Shown: piece after piece, positions 1 to 5,021 of the stretch
How positions within the stretch are numbered: the first letter of the stretch is position 1
How the letters are laid out: each line of letters starts with the position of its first letter
Source of the DNA: Deferribacterales bacterium UBA4806
GTDB taxonomy: Bacteria; Chrysiogenota; Deferribacteres; Deferribacterales; UBA228
NCBI GenBank assembly: GCA_002402635.1
Contig: DHGE01000111.1
Span: 1 to 5,021, forward strand
Direction: 5' to 3'
Length of the DNA stretch: 5,021 bases
The notes under the pieces: generated by a model
Database searches by the model: none
The model's input: only the letters and a program-made list of their open reading frames with translations
Told to the model about the DNA's origin: nothing
Position numbers and translations under genes: made by a program

Positions 1-1
1 T

Positions 2-70
2 GAGCACGCAGGTGAAATTTTTACAGTCGATCCGGCCACCTGTGAAACCAATAAGAATTTTGTGCGGTAA
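2..70 (+). CDS. Probable 3' tail of an upstream gene, product unknown (partial)
   Basis: The frame starting at base 2 is open from the window edge to a TAA at 68-70 and gives 22 residues ending ...TCETNKNFVR. The tail is too short to assign a family. It is richer in G and C than the DNA that follows, which fits a coding end followed by a short non-coding gap. The frame starting at base 3 is also open, to TAA at 72-74, so the choice of frame is not certain; I prefer frame 2 because its residue composition looks more protein-like. The first frame has stops at once. If real, this gene ends 35 bases before the small GTG ORF and would be an upstream member of the same operon. Confidence 0.4.
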   Translation, partial: EHAGEIFTVDPATCETNKNFVR

Positions 71-90
71 GTAATGAATACAATAAGTTA

Positions 91-96
91 GAGGTG
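91..96 (+). promoter_or_regulatory. SD-like ribosome binding site (GAGGTG) for the small ORF
   Basis: GAGGTG lies 9 bases before the GTG codon at 106, a normal spacing, and is one of only two good SD matches at the gene junctions here. It is the main reason to take the small ORF seriously and to prefer GTG 106 over the in-frame GTG at 94, which overlaps the motif itself. Confidence 0.35.
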
Positions 97-105
97 TATT
101 TTCAG

Positions 106-255
106 GTGAAAATACTATTTTATCTAGTGCATAAGGCAAATAAATTATATAGAAAACATCTAGATAAGAAAATAAATATTTCAAAAGAAATATGGAAAGT
201 GGTCAATCTTAGTTTATGGAATAAAGTTTATCGCAGCAGCGCCAGTTCGGTTTAA
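106..255 (+). CDS. Small ORF, 49 codons, unknown function (possible gene remnant)
   Basis: GTG 106 opens a frame that runs to TAA 253-255, two bases before the ATG of the DUF354 gene. The predicted 49-residue product begins MKILFYLVHKANKLYRKHL, is basic and ends in RSSASSV. I do not recognise a family. The first eleven or so residues resemble the start of the next gene (MNILFYFGHPAKFH): a hydrophobic first strand followed by H-x-A. That is also typical of the first beta strand of GT-B fold glycosyltransferases. It could be a real small protein, a leader ORF that couples translation into the downstream gene, or the N-terminal stub of a decayed glycosyltransferase. Support is a good SD at 91-96, an uninterrupted frame and tight abutment to the next start. 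Against it are the short length and the non-ATG start. The rest of 71-257 shows no terminator hairpin and no convincing promoter. Confidence 0.35.
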   Translation: MKILFYLVHKANKLYRKHLDKKINISKEIWKVVNLSLWNKVYRSSASSV

Positions 256-257
256 TT

Positions 258-1349
258 ATGAATATTCTTTTTTACTTTGGTCATCCAGCAAAATTTCATC
301 TCTTTAAAAATACAATTAATAAGCTTCTCTTTAATGGACATCAGATTGATATTTTTATCAATGGCAAGGATGTACTTGAGGAGCTTGTAATTGCTGAAGG
401 ATGGAAATATTACAATTTATTCCCTAAGGGCCGAAAAATAAAAAATGTGCCACTAATCTTAAGCATACTTATCAATACGGTTAGAACTCTTATAAAACTG
501 TTCTTAAAAACGCGCCATAAGAAATATGATCTTTTTGTAACCAGTGATTTGTTAGTTATTATCGGAAGAATTAAGAAAATACCGTCAATTCTAGTTACAG
601 ATGATGATTTAAAAGGCGCACCAAACCAATGGATATTATTTAAGTTTTCAGATTATATTTTTGCCCCCAAAATCTGTTATTTAGGAAAATACGAATCAAA
701 AAAAATAAACTTTTACGGCTATAAAGCACTTGGACATCTGCATCCTAATCACTTCACTCCTTCAGTTGAAATTATTAAAAAATACAATTTACAGCCAGAC
801 ACTTACTTCTTTATAAGAACAGTGGCCGTAATATCACATCATGATTCCGGCATGCATGGTATTAATGATGAACTTTTATCGAGGATTATACAGTATTTAG
901 AAAAATATGGACGGGTAATATTAAATTCAGAAAGGGAAGTACCGCAACACTTGCAGAAATATATCTTACTGTTTAATAAAAATGAAATTGCACATATTTT
1001 AGCATTTTCAAAAATGGTTATTAGTGATAGTTCTACAGTATGTGCTGAGGCAGCGGTACTTGGAGTCCCAACCATTGAATTCAATAGTTGGTTCCAATTA
1101 TATGAACAGCCAAAGGAATTATCAAAATATGGTTTAGTTTTCTATACTTTTAATGAAGTTGAATTATTATCTCAGGTCAAATTAATATTAGAAACTAATC
1201 AATTTAAAGCCTTGCAAATGGCCAAAAGAGAACAAATGTTAAATAATTGTGTAGATGTATCATCTTTACTGACATGGTTAATTGAAATGTTTCCGAAAAG
1301 CATTGAAATACTATCAAATAATCCAGATTATCAAAGGAGATTTAAATAA
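258..1349 (+). CDS. DUF354 family protein, GT-B-like (putative glycosyltransferase)
   Basis: This 363-residue cytoplasmic protein matches the DUF354 family, which has the two-Rossmann-domain fold shared by UDP-GlcNAc 2-epimerase and GT-B glycosyltransferases and is common in surface-polysaccharide loci. No exact reaction is established for the family. The N-terminal domain begins MNILFYFGHPAKFHLFKN, the usual first strand followed by the H-P-A-x-x-H loop. The second domain has I-S-H-H-D-S-G-M-H-G at residues 192-201 and an N-S-E-R-E-x-P stretch near residue 220. S-D-S-S-T-x-x-A-E-A-A-x-L-G-x-P at 256-271 is the hallmark nucleotide-sugar-binding segment. The length is normal and no signal peptide or membrane segment is visible. 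ATG 258 is chosen because the family's first strand starts there. There is no SD before it, but the stop of the small upstream ORF lies 2 bases away, so translational coupling is possible. Arginine codons are mostly AGA/AGG (8 of 11). A sugar-nucleotide epimerase role is the main alternative. Confidence 0.85.
   Translation: MNILFYFGHPAKFHLFKNTINKLLFNGHQIDIFINGKDVLEELVIAEGWKYYNLFPKGRKIKNVPLILSILINTVRTLIKLFLKTRHKKYDLFVTSDLLVIIGRIKKIPSILVTDDDLKGAPNQWILFKFSDYIFAPKICYLGKYESKKINFYGYKALGHLHPNHFTPSVEIIKKYNLQPDTYFFIRTVAVISHHDSGMHGINDELLSRIIQYLEKYGRVILNSEREVPQHLQKYILLFNKNEIAHILAFSKMVISDSSTVCAEAAVLGVPTIEFNSWFQLYEQPKELSKYGLVFYTFNEVELLSQVKLILETNQFKALQMAKREQMLNNCVDVSSLLTWLIEMFPKSIEILSNNPDYQRRFK
1335..1339 (+). 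promoter_or_regulatory. SD-like AGGAG inside the end of the DUF354 gene
   Basis: AGGAG sits within the last codons of the upstream gene and is the best SD match in the window. In the next gene's frame the codon at ideal spacing is ATA 1351 (11 bases away). The first in-frame ATG is 1378, 38 bases away. The motif may serve re-initiation with scanning, support a rare ATA start, or simply be chance, as it encodes Gln-Arg-Arg in the upstream protein. Confidence 0.3.
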
Positions 1350-1377
1350 AATATTAAGTCACATCTTTGCAAATACA

Positions 1378-2787
1378 ATGTTGTTATATCTTCCCTTAAT
1401 ATGTTTTATCATCCTTTGGTTTCTTTCATGTGCGATAACTGCAAAGTTTAATATTAAGGAATTTAACTTTACAGCATCCCAAATATTTGTGCATGAAATT
1501 AAGTCTCTCATTATTATTGGGATATTATTTGTAACCTTTTATTCAATATTACCATCATGTTTTAAGGCAGAATATTCATTATCAATGATATATATTTTTT
1601 TTCTAATTACTGACATCTTCGCCACTATTCTTATTGTGATATTTGTTAAGAAAAGTGCTTCGCATGGAATATACGGAAAAAACTTGATCAGTGATCAATT
1701 ACCTTTGCCAAATCAAATATCTTTTGAAGAAATTGACATTGTTCAGGAAGTTGATCATTTATTTGACTTGGATACTTTATACAAAAGAGAGATAGTTCAA
1801 TTAATAAAAGATTTTAGAGATAAAATAAAATTATGTGGGCCAATAAAAACATCAACAAAGAACTCGGCAATCTCAGAGAACTATAATAATTTAGGTTGTT
1901 TAATAGTACCAACGATAATAAATAATATTTCTTATCTCAATAAAACATTGCTTAATTATTATAATGCAATTTCTAATCAAGGTTTAATTATACTTAATTA
2001 TAAAACTTATGATCAGGCTAAATTATATAAGCTTCTCAAAAGTAATTCTCTGTTAAAATATATTGTTTATCCATGGTATTTTTTTTTCACACGGGCAATC
2101 CCGAAAATTCCAATTATAGAAAAGGTTTACTTTTTTTGCACAAATAATAAATATAAGACAATTTCAAAAGCCGAATGTTGGGGGCGTCTTCATTATACTG
2201 GTTTTGAAGTTCTCGGAGAGAGAGAATATAATGGTTTAAACATTGTTTTAGCGAGAAAATCTTACACGCCTTCTTCAAATAAGAATCCTTCTTATTATCC
2301 GGTGATAAAACTAAGACGGGTTAGTCTTAATGGAAAAATTGTAATGATATACAAGATCAGATCTATGTTTCCATATAGTGAGTACATTCAGAAAAAAGTC
2401 TTTGAAGCAGAAAGATTGTCTACTATTGGAAAGTTTCTAAATGATTTTAGAATTACTGGTTATGGACATTTTATTAGAAAATACTATATTGATGAAATTA
2501 TCCAGATAATTAACTTTTTAAGAGGAGATATCAAGATTGTCGGCATTAGAGCGATGAGCGAACATTATTTTAGTCTTTATCCAGATGAATATAAAAAGTT
2601 GTATTATCAGATAAAGCCAGGATTCCTTTCTCCATTGCCAGAAAAGCCGATAGAAAGTTTTAAGGATGTTGTTAATTTGGAACAAAAATACTTGGAACAA
2701 TACTTACAATCCCCGATAAAAACAGATGTTAAATATTTTTTTAAAATCGTTTCTCAACTATTATTTCAAAACAGGGTAAGTTCATAA
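1378..2787 (+). CDS. Membrane sugar transferase (undecaprenyl-phosphate sugar phosphotransferase, PssY/PglC superfamily)
   Basis: Enzymes of this superfamily move a sugar phosphate from a UDP-sugar to undecaprenyl phosphate at the inner membrane, the first membrane step of glycan repeat assembly. Residues here count from ATG 1378 (469 aa). Hydrophobic membrane segments lie at about 1-20, 43-60 and 68-90. A middle domain (about 120-285) follows, then a C-terminal sugar-transferase domain (about 303-469). That domain has N-G-K-x-x-x-I-Y-K-I-R-S-M (YKIRSM at 325-330), the Asp-Glu catalytic pair D372-E373, then L-R-G-D-I-K-I-V-G-I-R. These match the usual K-F-R-T-M, D-E-L-P-Q and V-G-P-R-P motifs, but the prolines of the last two are replaced by Ile. 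The re-entrant membrane helix that normally precedes the catalytic motif is not evident. The frame stays open upstream to a TTG at 1282, which would overlap the DUF354 gene by 68 bases. I prefer ATG 1378, 28 bases after that gene's stop, though it has no adjacent SD. The donor sugar cannot be predicted. Confidence 0.82.
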   Translation: MLLYLPLICFIILWFLSCAITAKFNIKEFNFTASQIFVHEIKSLIIIGILFVTFYSILPSCFKAEYSLSMIYIFFLITDIFATILIVIFVKKSASHGIYGKNLISDQLPLPNQISFEEIDIVQEVDHLFDLDTLYKREIVQLIKDFRDKIKLCGPIKTSTKNSAISENYNNLGCLIVPTIINNISYLNKTLLNYYNAISNQGLIILNYKTYDQAKLYKLLKSNSLLKYIVYPWYFFFTRAIPKIPIIEKVYFFCTNNKYKTISKAECWGRLHYTGFEVLGEREYNGLNIVLARKSYTPSSNKNPSYYPVIKLRRVSLNGKIVMIYKIRSMFPYSEYIQKKVFEAERLSTIGKFLNDFRITGYGHFIRKYYIDEIIQIINFLRGDIKIVGIRAMSEHYFSLYPDEYKKLYYQIKPGFLSPLPEKPIESFKDVVNLEQKYLEQYLQSPIKTDVKYFFKIVSQLLFQNRVSS

Positions 2788-2791
2788 ACCA

Positions 2792-4819
2792 ATGTGCGGA
2801 ATATTTGGCTTCATCATAAAACCTGATACAAAATATCCGGTCAATAATATTTTTAAGTCTCTTGAAAAAATCGCCATCTTTAGCGAGTCACGCGGCAAGG
2901 ATTCTTCCGGCATTGCTATTCGCAAAACCGATGAAGAAAGGATAGATGTTATTAAGGGTGACATCCCCATCAGTCAATTACTTAAGGGTAATGATTTTAA
3001 AAGGGAGATTAATAATAGTCTTACAAGCTATCATAAAGGTACTGGTTTCTGTGCCTTTGGACATTCCCGCCTCGTAACCAACGGCTCACAATTAAATGAA
3101 GAAAATAATCAGCCGGTATTAAAAGATAATATGCTTGTTATTCATAATGGTATCATTGTGAATGTGGATGAACTTTGGGAACAGAACCAAGAATTGGAAA
3201 GGTCTTACAGTATTGATACTGAGATCATTCCATCTCTTATATGCAAGGAACTGAAAAGCACAACTGATTTAGCTGTGGCGTGCAGCAAATCCTTTAGCCA
3301 ATTAGATGGTACTTACTCTGTAGCGATGATGTTCCATGATCTAGATCAATTTGTGCTCGCCACCAACAACGGGTCTTTATATTACATTACCGATAATGAA
3401 AATTTTGTCACTTTTGCATCGGAGGGCTTTTTTCTGGAAAAGCTCAAAAAAGAAAGTTGTTTTGCACCATTTGGAAAAGATTATGAAGTAAAGCAAATAA
3501 CCTCGAATAAAGGTGTTGTGCTTGGGATGACAGAGCTTAATTTATTGTCATTCACTATTCTTTCAAAAAATCAAAACATTCCTGTAAAAAAGACAAATAT
3601 ATTCAACTTACATAAACACATTCTCGACAACGATATAAATAAAAGAGAGGTGGTCATTGACCCCGCTGTTTTTATCAATAGATCAAAAGAACAGCACTTG
3701 TTCAAACTGCTTGAAAATAATATTGATGCAATCAGGAAGCTTCGCAGATGTACAAAATGTCTTTTACCGGAAACATTCCCTTTTATTGAATACGATGAGA
3801 AAGGTGTTTGTAATTACTGTAACAATTACAAAACAAAGAATAATATTCAATCCATAGAAAAGCTAAAGGAATTGATTGAGCCGTATAGAAGTAAAAATGG
3901 AAAACCAGATTGTATTGTGCCTTTTAGTGGTGGCCGTGATAGTACTTATAGTTTACATTTTATAAAGAAAGAATTGGGGCTTAATCCAATTGCATTTACA
4001 TATGATTGGGGCATGGTTACTGATTTAGCCAGAAGAAATGCAGCGCGTGTATGCGGGAAACTTGGTGTTGAAAATATTATTGTTGCAGCCGATATTCATC
4101 TAAAAAGAAATAATATTAGAAAAAACATATTAGCTTGGTTGAAAAAACCTCATCTGGGTATGGTTCCTATTTTTATGTCAGGTGATAAATATTTTTTTTA
4201 TTATTCAAATAAGATATTAGAGCAAAACAAACTTCGCCTAAGTATTTGGGGCTCCAATCCTCTTGAAAATACCGATTTTAAGTCAGGCTTTACTGGCATT
4301 AAGCCACATTTCAATAAAAAAAGAATCGATGAATTAAAATTGTTCAACAAACTTAAACTAGCATCATTTTTTGCTCAACAATATTTTTCAAATCCGGCTT
4401 ATATAAACACCTCTCTTTATGATACACTGGGCTCATTCAAATCAAGATATTTAACCAAAAGACATGGATATTTACAGCTTTTTGATTATATAATATGGGA
4501 TGAAAAAGTTATCGAATCGCTTATTTTAAGTGAATATAAATGGGAAAAATCTATTGATACAAAAAGCACCTGGCGTATTGGTGACGGTACTGCCGCTTTT
4601 TATAATTACATTTACTTTGTGATAGCTGGTTTCTCCGAGTTTGATACTTTTAGGAGTAATCAAATTCGCGAAGGCCAATTGACACGTGAAGAAGGTCTAG
4701 CTTTGGTGAACGAAGAAAATACACCACGTTATGAAAATCTACGTTGGTATTTATCCATAGTAGGGCTTGATTTTAAAACTACCATTGAACGTATTAACAA
4801 CATACCCAAGCTATATTAA
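2792..4819 (+). CDS. Fused class II glutaminase and N-acetyl sugar amidotransferase (WbpG/PseA/WbuX-like)
   Basis: This 675-residue cytoplasmic protein joins two catalytic modules. Residues 1 to about 245 form an Ntn-type class II glutamine amidotransferase like that of GlmS, PurF and AsnB. It has nucleophile Cys2 after the initiator Met (MCGIFGF), R34-G-K-D-S-S-G, G90-H-S-R-L-V-T-N-G, H118-N119-G120 for the oxyanion hole and D142-T-E for glutamine amine binding. After a linker (about 250-315), residues 316-675 match a full-length N-acetyl sugar amidotransferase. This part has zinc-type C320-x2-C323 and C340-x2-C343, an ATP-pyrophosphatase P-loop S379-G-G-R-D-S384, I-W-G-S-N-P-L-E at 485-492, and a C-terminal block with S-N-Q-I-R-E-G and T-R-E-E. 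Relatives use ammonia to amidate UDP-linked acetamido uronic acids or to form acetamidino groups; which applies here is unknown. The ATG is fixed because Cys2 must become the N-terminus. It lies 4 bases after the upstream stop. The downstream gene starts 2 bases after its TAA. CGN arginine codons (13 of 29) are commoner than in the two genes before it. Confidence 0.88.
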   Translation: MCGIFGFIIKPDTKYPVNNIFKSLEKIAIFSESRGKDSSGIAIRKTDEERIDVIKGDIPISQLLKGNDFKREINNSLTSYHKGTGFCAFGHSRLVTNGSQLNEENNQPVLKDNMLVIHNGIIVNVDELWEQNQELERSYSIDTEIIPSLICKELKSTTDLAVACSKSFSQLDGTYSVAMMFHDLDQFVLATNNGSLYYITDNENFVTFASEGFFLEKLKKESCFAPFGKDYEVKQITSNKGVVLGMTELNLLSFTILSKNQNIPVKKTNIFNLHKHILDNDINKREVVIDPAVFINRSKEQHLFKLLENNIDAIRKLRRCTKCLLPETFPFIEYDEKGVCNYCNNYKTKNNIQSIEKLKELIEPYRSKNGKPDCIVPFSGGRDSTYSLHFIKKELGLNPIAFTYDWGMVTDLARRNAARVCGKLGVENIIVAADIHLKRNNIRKNILAWLKKPHLGMVPIFMSGDKYFFYYSNKILEQNKLRLSIWGSNPLENTDFKSGFTGIKPHFNKKRIDELKLFNKLKLASFFAQQYFSNPAYINTSLYDTLGSFKSRYLTKRHGYLQLFDYIIWDEKVIESLILSEYKWEKSIDTKSTWRIGDGTAAFYNYIYFVIAGFSEFDTFRSNQIREGQLTREEGLALVNEENTPRYENLRWYLSIVGLDFKTTIERINNIPKLY

Positions 4820-4821
4820 CC

Positions 4822-5021
4822 ATGACATCAACATTAATAAGAAAACCCAAACTTCCGTTTAAGTCGCTGGTAACAATAGGTATTTTACCATCTTTTCTGA
4901 AGAAAATAATTTACAGAATGAAAGGATACAAGATTGGTAAAAATGTATCATTAGGTTTTGGCGCAGTTATCATTGGCGAAAAAGTGGTCATTGAAAACGA
5001 TGTGCAAATAGGTTTAGTTAC
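4822..5021 (+). CDS. Hexapeptide-repeat (left-handed beta-helix) acyltransferase, N-terminus only
   Basis: ATG 4822 opens a frame that runs off the window end after 66 complete codons. After a basic, proline-containing N-terminal stretch comes Y-R-M-K-G-Y-K-I-G-K-N-V, then a run with the (I/V/L)-G-x-x-x-x spacing of left-handed beta-helix proteins: I-G-K-N-V-S, L-G-F-G-A-V, I-I-G-E-K-V, V-I-E-N-D-V, Q-I-G. The pattern K-G-Y-x-I-G-K-N-V at the helix start is common in O-acetyltransferases of polysaccharide loci. Such enzymes move an acyl group, usually acetyl from acetyl-CoA, to a sugar. The catalytic His and CoA-binding region lie beyond the window, so substrate and even activity cannot be judged. 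The start is 2 bases after the upstream stop with no SD, which suggests coupling. A serine acetyltransferase-like or non-catalytic beta-helix protein is possible but less likely given the context. Confidence 0.75.
   Translation, partial: MTSTLIRKPKLPFKSLVTIGILPSFLKKIIYRMKGYKIGKNVSLGFGAVIIGEKVVIENDVQIGLV

Noticed and set aside
3..74. Alternative open frame from base 3 to TAA 72-74 as the upstream gene tail
   Set aside because: It is open but no better supported than the base-2 frame; with only 23 codons neither can be proven, so only one is listed, at low confidence.
120..167. Inverted repeat TTATCTAG (120-127) / CTAGATAA (160-167) as a terminator or attenuator
   Set aside because: The stem is 8 base pairs and AT-rich with a 32-base loop and no T-run after it, so it would be weak and is easily expected by chance.
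839..1084. Reverse-strand ORF of 81 codons
   Set aside because: It lies wholly antisense to the most conserved part of the DUF354 gene, and its residue pattern is an antisense shadow with no family resemblance.
2518..2970. Reverse-strand ORFs of about 60 codons at 2518-2700 and 2782-2970
   Set aside because: Both are antisense to well-supported conserved coding sequence (the sugar-transferase motifs and the glutaminase N-terminus), with no SD and no recognisable product.
3657..3857. Forward 66-codon ORF overlapping the amidotransferase gene
   Set aside because: It is an out-of-frame shadow across the linker and paired CxxC region; the main frame carries the conserved motifs.
2792..4819. Calling the large gene glmS or asnB
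   Set aside because: Only the glutaminase half resembles these enzymes. There are no SIS sugar-isomerase domains (GlmS), and the C-terminal half has the paired CxxC and WbpG-type blocks instead of the asparagine synthetase domain.
1..5021. CRISPR array, tRNA, rRNA, insertion sequence or attachment site
   Set aside because: I saw no regularly spaced direct repeats, no tRNA or rRNA signature, no transposase-like protein and no terminal inverted repeats on either strand.

Overview
The window looks like an internal slice of a bacterial surface-polysaccharide (O-antigen, capsule or exopolysaccharide) operon. All supported genes are on the + strand. The DNA is strongly AT-rich and poor in Shine-Dalgarno (SD) sites. 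The phosphoglycosyl transferase resembles a form I know mainly from Bacteroidota. A Bacteroidota or related host is therefore my best guess, but this is inference; no rRNA or lineage marker is present.

Layout: (1) bases 2-70 carry a short open tail that is probably the 3' end of an upstream gene I cannot identify. (2) Bases 71-257 hold no recognised gene. They contain a GTG-initiated 49-codon ORF (106-255) with a well-placed SD-like GAGGTG; it stops 2 bases before the next gene and may be a small protein or a glycosyltransferase remnant. (3) 258-1349 encodes a DUF354-family, GT-B-like protein. (4) 1378-2787 encodes a membrane-anchored sugar-1-phosphate transferase of the PssY/PglC/WbaP superfamily. 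It has an unusual N-terminal half, altered motif prolines and no obvious re-entrant membrane helix. (5) 2792-4819 encodes a two-domain protein: an N-terminal class II (Cys-nucleophile) glutaminase joined to an N-acetyl sugar amidotransferase of the WbpG/PseA/WbuX type. (6) 4822 to the window end is the start of a left-handed beta-helix (hexapeptide repeat) acyltransferase.

The genes are separated by 2, 28, 4 and 2 bases, with no terminator-like hairpin or convincing promoter between them, so they are probably co-transcribed and partly translationally coupled. A plausible joint role is making and assembling a repeat unit with an amidated or amidinated N-acetyl sugar. The fused glutaminase/amidotransferase would release ammonia from glutamine and transfer it to an activated sugar. 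The phosphoglycosyl transferase would load the first sugar phosphate onto undecaprenyl phosphate. The DUF354 protein would act as a glycosyltransferase or sugar-nucleotide enzyme, and the hexapeptide protein would O- or N-acylate a sugar. The substrates cannot be read from sequence alone.

The most notable item is the fusion of a class II glutaminase to a WbpG-like ATP-PPase synthetase. Characterised systems use separate HisH/HisF-like class I partners. The result has an asparagine synthetase-like layout built from a different synthetase module.
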